Assembly (NCBI RefSeq): GCF_022376835.1
Contig: NZ_CP084606.1
Location: 1,296,501 to 1,360,500, forward strand
DNA: 64,000 nucleotides
Direction: 5' to 3'
Source of the DNA: Brucepastera parasyntrophica
GTDB taxonomy: Bacteria > Spirochaetota > Spirochaetia > Treponematales > Treponemataceae
Shown: in pieces, positions 36,414-46,606 of the stretch
Numbering within the stretch: the stretch's first letter is position 1
How the letters are laid out: the number at the start of each line of letters is the position of its first letter
The notes under the pieces: generated by a model
The model's database searches: none
Told to the model about the DNA's origin: nothing
The model's input: only the letters and a program-made list of their open reading frames with translations
Program-made: the position numbers and the translations under genes

Positions 36414-36476
36414 ATGCCAAACCGGCTGTTTCCCCGTCTTCTTTTAACGGGGTTCTTTCGGATGCTGTATGACTAA
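36414..36476 (+). CDS. 20-residue leader ORF with perfect Shine-Dalgarno
   Basis: ATG 36414 is preceded by TAAGGAGGTGATA, the full complement of the usual 16S rRNA 3' end. The peptide is MPNRLFPRLLLTGFFRMLYD. Inside it, CCCCGT (36432-36437) pairs with ACGGGG (36447-36452), followed by TTCTTT, which looks like a small attenuator. It ends 89 bases before the amylase start. No family is known; such a strong site on so short an ORF suggests a regulatory leader. Confidence 0.4.
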   Translation: MPNRLFPRLLLTGFFRMLYD

Positions 36477-36565
36477 ACCGCATTTATATTTATATATATC
36501 AGGAATATGTCCCTGCAAAACAGGATGTATTTAACACATTTTGCTATAACAAGGAGTTTTACGCA

Positions 36566-39500
36566 ATGAAAAAGACAAGGAAAACAATTTTCCGCCTTTT
36601 TTAGCAGCGGCAATTATATTATGCTGCACGCTGGTTGCCTGTAAGCAGGCCGGCAATGACGATCCGCCGAAAAAAGATCCGACAACGACCGAGTATCCTC
36701 AGTTTTCTCCCATAGGGGGATTCTATAAGAGTGTTCAAACCGTAACCATTTCCCACGCGGAGACAAATACGATTTACTACACACTCGACGGTACCGAACC
36801 GACAACGGCCTCCGCCCAATATGCCGCGCCGGTCGAAGTATCATCTCCGTCAATAGTCCGGGCCCTAGCTGTAAATTCCAACGGCGCGAAAAGCTACGCG
36901 ATGACGGTCTTTGATTATGACCTGGATAGAAGCACCGACTTCAGCGGAACGACAGCCGCCTCGCCGGAGTGGCAGGACCAGATCATTTACTTTGTGGTAA
37001 CCGACCGTTTCTATAACGGCAATACCTCAAATGACAGGGACACCACCGAGCTTCCGACCTATGATGAACGCGTTCCGATCGCGGGACAGCCCGATTCAGG
37101 CTATAACGGAGGCGATTTTGCCGGTATCCAGCAGAAACTGGACTATATCCAGGGAATTGGCGCGACAACCGTATGGCTGACCCCGCCGGTAAAAAACCAG
37201 GTCCATGAAGGCTGGTATCACGGATATCACGGATACTGGGCAAGCGACTTCACCCAGACGGATTTCCATTTCGGGACCCTTGCGGAATACCAGAGCCTCG
37301 TCAGCGCGGCCCATAACAAGGGAATGTATGTGGTCCAGGACATTGTAGTCAACCATACCGGCGATTACATGAAAATCGGACAGACAGTCACCTCCGATAT
37401 GCTGAAAAATAAACCGCTGAGCGAATCCATATTCAAACTCAACGCGGCTTCACTTCCTACAAACAAACCGGTCCAGCTTCCGTGGTCAATGAATGACCCC
37501 AACGACTATACCCCGGATGAACTGAAATATTCGTCATTCTACAACTGGAACCCCAATGTAACTGACTATAATAACGCAAGTCAGCTCCTGACCTATCAGA
37601 TGAGTGATCTTGATGATATGAAAACAGCCAATCCGGTAGTGCAGAACCTCCTCCGCGGATACTTCAGATACTGGATAGACAAGGCAAATATTGACGGTTA
37701 CCGCATTGATACCGCGGTGTATGTTGAAGAAACCTTCTTTGAAGGCTTTATTAACAGCAATGAAACCGGCAACCAGGGCGTGAGGACATATGCGCAGACA
37801 GTGGGCAAGGATGACTTCATTTCTTTCGGCGAAACCTGGAATACGGACGATACAAAGATCGCCAGATATACGGTAAATCCGTCAACCGGCGCAAAGAGAA
37901 TGGACTCGCTCATCTATTTCCCGCTGACATTTGCCATCAGGGATACCTTCTCGACAGGCGGCGCGACAAACAATATTTCAACAATCCTGAACAGAAGATA
38001 CACTGTCGGATACGATAATCCTGACAGACTGGTAACCTTTATTGATAACCATGATATGGACCGGCTTCTCAGAACAACCGATCCTGAACTGGTAAAAGCT
38101 GCCTACGCCCTTATTATGACAATCCCCGGAATTCCGCAGATTTACTATGGTTCCGAACAGGGCTTTGATGAAGAAGGCGCGAGGCGCGCTATGTTCGCGG
38201 GAGGCTATGCAGGCGAGGCCGGGATGACAAATGCGGCGGACCTTTTCGATACTTCAAACACCTGGTATACCTTCTTCCAGGACATTATTTCCCTGAGAAA
38301 GAACAACCGGATTTTCCGGTATAACGCGCTCGAAGTGGTAAAAGATACCAGTTTTTCCTCGGGAATCTTCTCATACCGGTTAACTGAAAAGGACGCGGGC
38401 GGAAGCCTTATGTCCGGTATCAATCATGAGGCTCTCGTGATCATGAATACATCCGAAACCAGTCAGGTCTTTGATGTCACATCAAGCTTTACCGCCGGCG
38501 ATAAACTCGAGCTGCTCTCCCCGTCAACCACAGGGTTCCCGGCAGACATTATCGTTCAGACAGGCGGGACTGTTAAGGCAATCGTTCCGGCAAAGGGCTA
38601 CGGCATTTTCCTGCTCACAGATGTAGGCCAGCCGGTCGATGACGGCACAAACACAATTGAAATTACCTCCACCTATCCGACTGCCATTTCTACCAATGAA
38701 ATTACGCTGGAAGGCACGCTGAGCCATGCCGCGGACATCAAAATCGTATTCAACGATAACTTTACCAATGTCCAGAACGAAACGGTAACCGGCACAGCAT
38801 TCAGTATTCCCTGCGACATTTCGACCCTTTCAAACGGTGAAAATACGGTAAAGGCCCTTCTGGTTATTAATGAAGGATCCAATTCCTACGCGTATTCAAA
38901 CAGCGTTACGTTTACAATCGAGCGGCCCTATGAGCTGGTTGTGACGGACCCGGCAGTTATAACCGATCCGGAAGGCGATGATAACGGACCTCCCGGAAAG
39001 ACTTACGGTCTGCCGACCAACACTACATTCTCAGGTCACCAGATGGATATAACCGGAGTAGAAGTACGGGCCTCAGGATCGGACCTTGAAATCACGATAA
39101 CGACTCCGTCCATGTCCAAAGGCTGGAACCCGACAAAGAACATGTATGACCATGTCCTGTTCAACATCTTCCTGGCAAAACCTGGATCAACAGAGGGCTG
39201 CACTGTACAGCCGAACCACAATTATACGCTCCCGGACAATTTTGCTTGGGACTATATGATGAAAGCCGAAGGCTGGAGTACCGCGTTCTACAGCAGCGAA
39301 GGCGCGGACGCGACAAATAACGGAACATCCGTAACTCCGGCACCGACATCCATCGTTGAATGGGAAGGCGCCAATACGACCCAGAGTCCCGGTATCATAA
39401 AATTCCGGATCAAGGCCGAATCAATCGGGCGGCCGGCGTCGCTCGCCGGATGGAAAATCTATATCAATACCTACGATATGGATACCGGAAAACTCCGCGG

Positions 39501-39606
39501 TATGGTACAGGCTCCGGATGAATGGAAATTCAGCGGCGGAAATATGGACACGGATCCCCTGGTCATAGATGAAACCGCTATTATCACAATAGTCAGTACA
39601 AATTAA
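36566..39606 (+). CDS. Secreted GH13 alpha-amylase lipoprotein, frameshifted in signal peptide
   Basis: AAGGAG precedes ATG 36566. The frame breaks at a T6 run (36597-36602); with seven T the signal reads on as LAAAIILCCTLVACK, a lipobox. Next come a chitobiase C-terminal-like module (TNTIYYTLDGTEPTTASAQY), the GH13 barrel with VVNH, GYRIDTAVY (nucleophile Asp), GETWN (acid Glu) and IDNHDMDR, beta modules, and a C-terminal domain like that of glucodextranase (HQMDITGVEVRASG, DEWKFSGG). About 1013 residues. It cleaves alpha-glucans outside the cell. Transcription probably ends at 39702. Confidence 0.88.
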
Positions 39607-39671
39607 GCTGCTGACTGCATAAAACTGTTCGGCGCCTCCGGCAATCCGGGGACTGCCAAACGGGTAATCAG

Positions 39672-39702
39672 GCGCCGGAATACACATTCCGGCGCTTTTT
39701 TT
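39672..39702 (+). terminator. Intrinsic terminator after amylase
   Basis: GCGCCGGAA and TTCCGGCGC pair across a 6-base loop and are followed by seven T. From 39703 to 40450 I see no supported gene: frames there are short, in poor codon context and overlap each other. Confidence 0.9.
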
Positions 39703-40448
39703 ATCAGTTGGGGTTGAGCAGAACCAATCGGTTATTGTACAGGAAAAGCAGAAATATACTTTCCGCAGGAATGCTGATGTATAGGATACCGGAATATGCG
39801 GGAAATACGGGAACACCATTCCTCCGCAAAAATTATCTGTATCGGTTTCCTTGTTGCCATCGAAATACCCGGCTATCCTGTCCTGAATAAAATTCAATAA
39901 CATCTTTCCGATGGAATATGTATGAAAAACCCCTGTCAATTTTTTTGCATGATTTTTCATGTATCCGGCAGCGCGGTCTCCCCATCCTGAAACTGCGCCC
40001 CGGTCCTGCTTTCAAGTGAATTTTCTGTTTATGTGCTGCTCCGCAGGACCCGCTGAACGGCCATCCTGTGACAGAAAACAACAAGGCAAAAGAATCTATC
40101 CGTTTTTATGGAAACCAGGATATATAATGACTGATACAGCGATATTTTCCACTATAAACACCGGACATATTATAAATGAATGTGCGGACAAAAACAGTGA
40201 AGTGCTTTTTTTTATGTGATTGTATTGATATTCAGGGAATTTGACCGCAGGAAAACTGTCCCGGCCGTCCCGGACAGGATGATAAATCACAAATCATGGG
40301 CTGTTCAGGATACCTACAGGTTTCGCATCCTTATTTATAAACGTATCTACTCCGCGTAACAGGATTTGGGTTATTACATTCTCCCGCAGACACCGCCGGA
40401 AACACACCGGTTTTTGCGGCTACTTTACAGACGCCCGCCTCAGCGGAC

Positions 40449-40486
40449 AAAAAAGAAGCCTTTTCCGTATATACGGAAAAGGCTTC
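40449..40486 (-). terminator. Terminator of the minus-strand lipoprotein gene
   Basis: GAAGCCTTTTCCGTAT and its exact complement form a 32-bp palindrome (40455-40486). On the minus strand it is followed by TTTTTT, about 60 bases past the lipoprotein stop. Confidence 0.85.
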
Positions 40487-40544
40487 AGCTTCATGTTTCC
40501 ATGATATGGCGTCATCCAGGGGACAGCGCCATAATCAAAACAAT

Positions 40545-41399
40545 TTACTGTTTGGAAACTACTGCAGTTCCTCCGCCTGCGGCGTAGGTAATCGTTACAT
40601 CATAAGTACCGGGACCTGAACCAAGTGAAACAGGGATATTACCTGACTGGCTGTCTACAGTATAATCCGTAGGAGGACTACCAACCGGAGTGCATTCAAC
40701 AACCATGATTTCTCCGCTGTAAGGGGTTCCCTGAGGACTGGTAACAACCTTGGTTACTGTATTGGTTTCACCGCCAGCATTGGCAACGAGGAAACGGGCA
40801 GACTGTGTGGCAATAACTTCAGCTACGTCAGCCGCGGAAGGCCCCCAAGCCGTGAAGGGCCATGTGTCCCATCCCCATACTGTTCCGTTCAGGAATACTG
40901 TTGCACCGCCGGTAGCATTGATAACCTTAATAACCATTGTGTAGTTGTCAAGGTCGGGAGGCGGAGCGCTTGAAGTCATCAGCGGAGCGGATGCCCATGC
41001 GCCTGTAATAGGGTATCCGTCGGATCCCCACGCGTGCAGGTGCACAGGATTCAGCTGTGTATATACCGCGACAAACAGTTCGCCTGCGCCTGCTGTAGAC
41101 GCGGGGTTATCGCCGCGGGTGTTTGGTATGACAGTTCCTGTCCCTGAATCGAATTCATAGTATACGGAACCTGTCAGAGGCGCGCCGGTGATGTCCGAAG
41201 ACTGCTTGTTGTCATTCTTGAAGATAACGGACACTGTTCCGTCCGCCGCGACCCCGGTGGTATCAATAGCTATTGACCACCAGTATCCCCAGTCGCCTGT
41301 CGTTCCGGTGTGCTCGTTTGAGTCATGCAGATCGCCGGAACAACCGATGAGGCTCACAAGCAGAAGGCCTGCGAGTAAAAATGTCATAATCTTTTTCAT
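40545..41399 (-). CDS. Lipoprotein of the starch locus, function unknown
   Basis: This 284-residue protein has lipobox LIGCSG after MKKIMTFLLAGLLLV. The body is rich in Thr, Gly and aromatic residues (DWGYWWSIAID, LHAWGSDGYPITGAW, VFLNGTVWGWDTWPF). The repeated Trp patterns resemble carbohydrate-binding beta-sandwiches of starch-binding lipoproteins, but no family is certain. It lies 19 bases after the CBM48-barrel gene, so it is co-transcribed with it. A surface glucan-binding role is inferred. Confidence 0.65.
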   Translation of the reverse strand: MKKIMTFLLAGLLLVSLIGCSGDLHDSNEHTGTTGDWGYWWSIAIDTTGVAADGTVSVIFKNDNKQSSDITGAPLTGSVYYEFDSGTGTVIPNTRGDNPASTAGAGELFVAVYTQLNPVHLHAWGSDGYPITGAWASAPLMTSSAPPPDLDNYTMVIKVINATGGATVFLNGTVWGWDTWPFTAWGPSAADVAEVIATQSARFLVANAGGETNTVTKVVTSPQGTPYSGEIMVVECTPVGSPPTDYTVDSQSGNIPVSLGSGPGTYDVTITYAAGGGTAVVSKQ

Positions 41400-41418
41400 C
41401 TGTTATATTCTCCTTCTA

Positions 41419-43680
41419 TTAGATATCCCAGCGGATACCAACGCGGAATGCTGCCCAGCCTTCATAGATGTTAACCGCATTCTGTTCAAGATCATCGCCA
41501 CGATATCTGACTTTGTTTCCAATGCAGTAACCATCAAGGTTCAGGTTGTTCTGTCCGTCACCAAAGTTGGCATAGGGGTCCATGTCATATACAAACTGTA
41601 CATAAACGGTGGGTTTAGCCAGTTTTGAGAATTTCTTTGCGGCGCCGATTGCGAAACCGAAGGGATGATATACATCATAGTTCATTTCGGGTGTAGCAGA
41701 CCGGAGAGCGAAAGCAACGTCAACATTGAAGTCCATCGGCAGCCTTACGGACGCGATGAAGGTGTTGAACATCTGGAAGTCATCAGTGTTATCGAGTCCA
41801 TAGTAGAAATCGATGCCTTTGAAAATATCCGAGATGTTTGAAATTGTGAATTTCAGACCGGCGTTCGAGAACAGGAAGTTGCTGTCATAGCCGATATATT
41901 TGTCAGCGTCGTCAGTTACGTACTTGATTTTTCCGTAAACTGAAACAGAAGAAGTGAGGCCGATCAGGTTGGAAAGATTGTAATCTACACCGAGCTGAGC
42001 AACGATTCTCTTGCTTTCTTTTGCGCCGAAATCCCAGCGGCTGTTGTTTGCAGCATTGTCATAAATCGAGAAATAGTCGTCCCAGTCTTTTGTGGTGAAC
42101 GGCATTTCAAAATAGGGGCTGAGCTTGATTGTCAGACCATCGATTACGTTTACAACAGCGTCGAGATAAATCCGCTGGCTGTTCAGAGTACCAAGCTGTG
42201 CAGTCTGGGTATCTTTTCCGAAATCATTGTGGTGGTCGGCAACGAAGAGCATGTTTGATTCAAGTCCGCGGAAGCGGTAGCCGAGTGTCAGTTCACCGAA
42301 CTTGTTGGGCAGTGTGTAGCCAACGCGGGCTTCTGCGGCCATGTGCTTGGTAACATCAAACTTGTCGGTCATATAAACTGCTGAACGGCTGTAACCTGAA
42401 TAATCCATCATATCGGTCGCCCAGATACCAGTCTGTCCGGCTGAGCCGTTGGGGATCTGATCGAGGTTCTGATAGATGTTGATAAGGGCCTGTACTCCGT
42501 AGGTAAATCCTGCAACGCTGCCCTTTGTACCGATAATAATATCGTGCTCGAAGGGTTTGTCGAACAGGGTTTCGCCTGTGAAGAACGTGTTGTACTGAAC
42601 TTCCGCCACGAATCCGTTGATATCAACATTGGCGAATGTCCACAGACCGTATTTGGTTCCCTTGCGGTCAGCGCTCTTGTTCGGCGCGAAGGTGAAATTG
42701 ATTTTTGCGGGACCAATTTCGCGGATGCCGTCGCCGAGAGAGAACACCGAGAAACCACCGGCATGCTGATAACCAGCATCCCAGTTACCATCAATAGTGG
42801 TCCACAGGATTGTGTTATTGATTTCAGGTTTTGCATAGTTGAAACCGGTCAGATAGTTAACGAAACGGGTGTTAAAACCGAATTTCAGGTGGCCGAGGAA
42901 GGGATTTGATCCCGGTCCGGCACTGCTTGCCGTATTATCTGTTGTCTTTGCGAGATAGGCAAGGGGATTGCTGAAGACATCATTAAAGAAAGTCTTTACG
43001 CCGTCGCCCCACGCGACTTCATCATTACCGGAAGCATCTTTCTTATACAGATACAATTTGCCGTCACTCTGTTCAGGGTCCAGTTCTGTTTCAAAAAGGG
43101 CAATTTCAATAAAGAAGGGGTTCCTTCCAAGGAAATTACCATCAAATTTGGCATAGGTCTTCGCACCGACAGTAGCGTTGTCAAGGTCGATACCGGTCTT
43201 TGACGGGTCGGCTATAGCGCTGGTCCTGTACTGAGCCTGTACACCGAACATGCTCCAGCAGATGAATTTGATTCTTCCGCCGGCCGCAACGGGTGCGCCG
43301 TCAGCGCTTGCAGCAGATGCAGCAACCAGATAGGCTACGTCTACGAAACCGTTCTTTCCGCCGAAACCGTCGTCTACAAAGTCGGGAGCCTTCAGGTCAG
43401 CTGTCCAGTTTCCATCGGAAATGAATTTATATCTCATTTCTGTAGCAACAGGAACAGTAACCGTATATTCCCATCCTTTGCCTTCGATCAAGGTCATTGG
43501 TTCAGCGGCATTCTGCCAGTCTGTCCAAGTACCAGCTATAACAACCTCGGATGCCCGGGGATTGCCATAGAAGAAGGTAACCTCTGCGTTACCTCCACCG
43601 ACATCCTTTACCGTTACCTCTGCAAATACAAAGCAAGAAAGCACCAGCAAAGCTGTGATGAATGCAAAAAGCTTCTTCAT
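41419..43680 (-). CDS. CBM48-like domain fused to outer-membrane beta-barrel
   Basis: This 753-residue protein has a signal peptide (to VFAE). Residues about 22-110 form a glycogen-binding CBM48/AMPK-type domain (VTFFYGNPRASEVVIAGTWTDWQNAAEPM, GWEYTVTVP, YKFISDGNW). The remaining 600 residues are beta-barrel-like, with repeated amphipathic strands, many Tyr and Phe, and the ending EGWAAFRVGIRWDI. It is probably an outer-membrane channel with a glucan-binding domain. With the amylase and lipoprotein it would make a starch capture and uptake set, analogous to but unrelated to Bacteroidetes Sus. Confidence 0.75.
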   Translation of the reverse strand: MKKLFAFITALLVLSCFVFAEVTVKDVGGGNAEVTFFYGNPRASEVVIAGTWTDWQNAAEPMTLIEGKGWEYTVTVPVATEMRYKFISDGNWTADLKAPDFVDDGFGGKNGFVDVAYLVAASAASADGAPVAAGGRIKFICWSMFGVQAQYRTSAIADPSKTGIDLDNATVGAKTYAKFDGNFLGRNPFFIEIALFETELDPEQSDGKLYLYKKDASGNDEVAWGDGVKTFFNDVFSNPLAYLAKTTDNTASSAGPGSNPFLGHLKFGFNTRFVNYLTGFNYAKPEINNTILWTTIDGNWDAGYQHAGGFSVFSLGDGIREIGPAKINFTFAPNKSADRKGTKYGLWTFANVDINGFVAEVQYNTFFTGETLFDKPFEHDIIIGTKGSVAGFTYGVQALINIYQNLDQIPNGSAGQTGIWATDMMDYSGYSRSAVYMTDKFDVTKHMAAEARVGYTLPNKFGELTLGYRFRGLESNMLFVADHHNDFGKDTQTAQLGTLNSQRIYLDAVVNVIDGLTIKLSPYFEMPFTTKDWDDYFSIYDNAANNSRWDFGAKESKRIVAQLGVDYNLSNLIGLTSSVSVYGKIKYVTDDADKYIGYDSNFLFSNAGLKFTISNISDIFKGIDFYYGLDNTDDFQMFNTFIASVRLPMDFNVDVAFALRSATPEMNYDVYHPFGFAIGAAKKFSKLAKPTVYVQFVYDMDPYANFGDGQNNLNLDGYCIGNKVRYRGDDLEQNAVNIYEGWAAFRVGIRWDI

Positions 43681-43823
43681 CCTTAATTCCTCCTAATACT
43701 TTTAAACCGATTTTACAACCAGTTTGATTCATCATACGCCGCTTTGAACAATTTGTAAAGAAAAAAAGCAAAAAAAAGCCTGTTTTTGGGGCTTTCCCTG
43801 TAACCTTTTTACATTGCTGTAAT

Positions 43824-43862
43824 CAATCTGATGCATATCTTTCTATAATATGCATCAGATTG
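43824..43862. promoter_or_regulatory. 15-bp palindrome upstream of the CBM48-barrel gene
   Basis: CAATCTGATGCATAT (43824-43838) and ATATGCATCAGATTG (43848-43862) are perfect inverse repeats with a 9-base loop, 144 bases before the start on the minus strand. Candidate operator or mRNA leader hairpin. The rest of 43681-44056 shows only A- and T-rich sequence. Confidence 0.5.
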
Positions 43863-44056
43863 AAAACTTTATGTATCTGCAGGCGGCCCTGCTTTTTTAT
43901 TTTTTCTTTTCTTGCAGAGCGCTCCATTATCATGTATCCTGAAAAAGGGAATTTCCCCCGTTTTTTGTATTATCAGAATACCTGCCCGGAACCCGTCTGA
44001 AAAAACGGCGAGTCCCTGGTTCCCGGCTTTTGAAAAAGCAGTTTCATTCTTGAGGA

Positions 44057-44150
44057 TTTATAATCAAATAATTTAAATTATTTGATTATAAATGTTTCCG
44101 ACACAAGGAATCAGTTAATTCCTTGTGTCAGAAACTTACATTAAAGGACT
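44057..44150 (+). repeat. Composite element, copy 4 (before metN)
   Basis: Palindrome 1 is a perfect 36-bp inverted repeat (44057-44092). Hairpin 2 (44094-44135) has stem GACACAAGGAAT/ATTCCTTGTGTC where other copies have GATGTAAAGAAT/ATTCTTTACATC, so several base pairs changed on both arms together. Tail TTAAAGGACTATAAA ends at the metN ATG. AAAGGA is the ribosome site. Confidence 0.88.
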
Positions 44151-44155
44151 ATAAA

Positions 44156-45175
44156 ATGATTAGTCTGGAAAATCTGAAAAAAAGATACGGAGAGGTCGCC
44201 GCGGTGGATTCGGTAAGCCTCGAAATACCTTCCAACACTATCTATGGCATTATCGGAAAAAGCGGGGCCGGAAAATCCACCCTGGTCAGGCTTATCAGTC
44301 TGCTGGAAAGGCCCGATTCCGGGGAAATCCTGTTTTCTGGAAAACGGGTCGATAACCTTACCGGAGATGAACTGATTGCCCGGCGGCGGCGGATCGGCAT
44401 GATTTTCCAGAATTTCAATCTGTTCAGTTCGCGTTCCGCGGCCGGCAATATTGCCTATCCCCTGGAAATCGGCGGGATGCCCCGGAAAGACATACGCAGG
44501 AGGGTTTCGGACCTGCTTGAACATGTCGGACTTGAAGGCCGCGGTGACTCGCCGATAAGTACCCTGTCAGGAGGCCAGAAACAGCGCGTCGCCGTTGCCA
44601 GGGCGCTGGCTGTAAATCCGGACATTCTGTTCTGCGATGAGGCCACCAGCGCGCTTGACCCGCAGACGACCCGCTCAATTCTGGATCTGCTGAAAAAGCT
44701 GCAGAGGGAGCTGAGCCTGAGTATTGTAATGATTACCCACCAGATGGAAGTTGTCCGGGACGCCTGCGAGCTGGTCGCTGTCCTTGATGAGGGCCGTGTG
44801 GTGGAAGAAGGCCGTGTAACGGATATCTTCGCCCGCCCGAAAGCGGCGATAACCCGGGAATTTCTGTCGCACCTTAATCCTATGGAAGATGAAGACAGCC
44901 TGAGTTTACAGGCCCCGGAGGGTCTTATCAGATGGTCCCATGAAGGCGGGGCGTACACAATCAGGTTCCGGGGAGAATTAACCGGAGAGCCGGTACTGAG
45001 CAGGCTGTCAAAACAGTTCAATATTGAATTCAATATCAGAGCCGGTGGGGTACAGAATGTCAGCGGCACTCCAATAGGGACAATGATTGCGGATATTTCA
45101 GGAGATGAGGCCGAAATCAACAGGGCCATTGAATATCTTTCCCGCCAGGGAGTTACAGTGGAGAAAAACATATGA
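44156..45175 (+). CDS. metN: Methionine ABC transporter ATP-binding protein MetN
   Basis: This 339-residue ATPase starts at ATG 44156, next to the AAAGGA of the repeat; an upstream in-frame ATG at 44123 would translate the hairpin. Motifs are Walker A GKSGAGKST, Q-loop MIFQNFNLF, LSGGQKQRV, LFCDEATSALDPQ and MITHQMEVV. A C-terminal NIL domain (FRGELTGEPVLSRLSKQF, GTMIADISGDEAEINRAIEYL) is the methionine-sensing part of MetN. It overlaps metI by four bases. No metQ binding protein is adjacent. Confidence 0.92.
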   Translation: MISLENLKKRYGEVAAVDSVSLEIPSNTIYGIIGKSGAGKSTLVRLISLLERPDSGEILFSGKRVDNLTGDELIARRRRIGMIFQNFNLFSSRSAAGNIAYPLEIGGMPRKDIRRRVSDLLEHVGLEGRGDSPISTLSGGQKQRVAVARALAVNPDILFCDEATSALDPQTTRSILDLLKKLQRELSLSIVMITHQMEVVRDACELVAVLDEGRVVEEGRVTDIFARPKAAITREFLSHLNPMEDEDSLSLQAPEGLIRWSHEGGAYTIRFRGELTGEPVLSRLSKQFNIEFNIRAGGVQNVSGTPIGTMIADISGDEAEINRAIEYLSRQGVTVEKNI

Positions 45176-45833
45176 GCAGAATTGAAATTCTTGTCCGCCT
45201 TGTCGGAACCGCGACAGGAGAAACTCTTGTGATGGTACTGTGTTCGACTTTTTTTTCCCTTCTGCTCGGAGCCCCGCTGGGGTTTTCCTGTACGTTACGG
45301 ATCCGGCCGGGATTTCCCCGAAACCGGTTCTGAACCAGATTATAAGCAGAATCGTAAATGTGCTGAGATCATTTCCCTTTATAATATTAATGATTCTCCT
45401 GTTTCCTCTTTCCCGGATTATTATCGGAACAAGCATAGGAACAACGGCCGCCATTGTTCCGCTCTCGATTGCGGCCGCGCCCTTTGTGGCCCGGATAATT
45501 GAAACAGCGCTGAAAGAGGTTGACCCCGGAGTGATTCAGGCCGCCCGCGCGATGGGTTCCCGGAACTACCAGATTATATTCAAGGTCCTGATCCCGGAGG
45601 CCCTGCCCTCCCTTGTATCCGGCATTACACTGACAATTATTAATCTGATCGGATATTCGGCAATGGCCGGCGTTATCGGAGGCGGAGGTCTGGGACACCT
45701 TGCTATAAGTTACGGCTACCACCGCTTCCGCAGCGATATAATGATTGCGGCGGTTATTGTTATTCTTGTACTGGTCGAGCTTATTCAGTTTATCGGGACC
45801 CGCATCAGCAACCGGCTGATAGCGAAACGCTGA
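45172..45833 (+). CDS. metI: Methionine ABC transporter permease MetI, frameshifted
   Basis: ATG 45172 opens MSRIEILVRLVGTATGETLVMV, typical of MetI. The frame is lost at GGGG (45279-45282); with a fifth G it reads LGVFLYVTDPAGISPKPVLN and goes on to the end. The rest has the permease signature EVDPGVIQAARAMGSRNYQII and IGGGGLGHLAISYGYHRF. It is about 220 residues with five membrane helices. The frame is otherwise clean, so a lost base in the read is as likely as a true mutation. Confidence 0.85.
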
Positions 45834-45867
45834 AAGCCGGGGGATTACGGAATTTACCGACTCCGAG

Positions 45868-45885
45868 CTGAGAAAAATTTCACAA
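45868..45885 (-). promoter_or_regulatory. Second, weaker Rex-like operator
   Basis: On the minus strand TTGTGAAATTTTTCTCAG matches the Rex consensus TTGTGAA-W4-TTCACAA in 16 of 18 places. It lies 49 bases before the better site, upstream of the -35. Confidence 0.5.
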
Positions 45886-45902
45886 CAAACCGGAAAAATC
45901 CA

Positions 45903-45931
45903 TTGACAAAGCAAAAAGAATTTGGTATTTT
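45903..45931 (+). promoter_or_regulatory. Promoter of rex-serC(-serA)
   Basis: TTGACA (45903-45908), a 17-base spacer and TATTTT (45926-45931). The Rex box begins three bases after the -10, so bound Rex would block initiation. Confidence 0.75.
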
Positions 45932-45933
45932 TA

Positions 45934-45951
45934 TTGTGAAATTATTCACAG
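45934..45951 (+). promoter_or_regulatory. Rex operator
   Basis: TTGTGAAATTATTCACAG fits the Rex consensus in all but the last base. It lies between the -10 and the ribosome site of the rex gene itself, indicating autoregulation by the NADH/NAD+ ratio. Confidence 0.85.
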
Positions 45952-45961
45952 AAGGAAGATA

Positions 45962-46606
45962 ATGGCATTATCGAAACCGACGGCAGAGCGGCTTGCACTT
46001 CTTTTACGCCTTTTGGAAACCCGGGTCAGAGAGGGAAAGGCGGAGCCGGCTATTTCTTCCGCGGAAATCGAACAGTATACAGGCTGGCCGAGCCATACTA
46101 TCCGGAAGGATATTTCCCTGTTGAATGCGGGAACGGAAATTTCAACCAGTACGGGATATAACCCGGAAAAACTAGCGGCTGTAATCAGAAACGCGCTGGG
46201 TTTTTCCGACCAGGCCCAGAACTGCTGTATTGTCGGTCTCGGGCGGCTGGGTTCGGCTTTTTTGGATTATTCGGGATTCAGGGGGAGTCATTTTACGCTC
46301 TGCGCGGGGTTTGATTCCAATGTAAACCGTGTCGAGATTCTGAAAGCGGCGTTTCCCCTCTACCCCACATTTAAAATGAAGGACGTTATTCCGCGTCTTG
46401 CCATACGCTATGCCATTCTGTGCGTTCCGGAGAACCAGGCCCAGCAAACCGCGGAAAAACTGATAGCCTGCGGCATTGCAGGCATTGTTAATTTTACACC
46501 AGCAATTCTCTCGGTTTCCGCGGAAACCGAGATTGAAAATGTATCAACAATAGACGCACTTGGGGCGCTGGCTGCCAGGATTGCTGTCAAAAGGAGTGAT
46601 AGATGA
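45962..46606 (+). CDS. rex: Redox-sensing transcriptional repressor Rex
   Basis: This 214-residue protein has an N-terminal winged helix (PTAERLALLLRLLETR, SAEIEQYTGWPSHTIRKDISLLN) and a Rossmann domain with CCIVGLGRLGSAFLDY, FDSNVNRV and VPENQAQQTAEKLIACGIAGIVNFTP. Rex binds NADH and leaves its operator when NADH is high. GAAGGAAG precedes the ATG. The stop overlaps serC by four bases, placing serine synthesis under the same promoter. Confidence 0.93.
   Translation: MALSKPTAERLALLLRLLETRVREGKAEPAISSAEIEQYTGWPSHTIRKDISLLNAGTEISTSTGYNPEKLAAVIRNALGFSDQAQNCCIVGLGRLGSAFLDYSGFRGSHFTLCAGFDSNVNRVEILKAAFPLYPTFKMKDVIPRLAIRYAILCVPENQAQQTAEKLIACGIAGIVNFTPAILSVSAETEIENVSTIDALGALAARIAVKRSDR

Noticed and set aside
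39708-40290. Several short ORFs in the gap after the amylase
   Set aside because: They overlap on both strands, have no ribosome sites and atypical composition. No domain could be seen.
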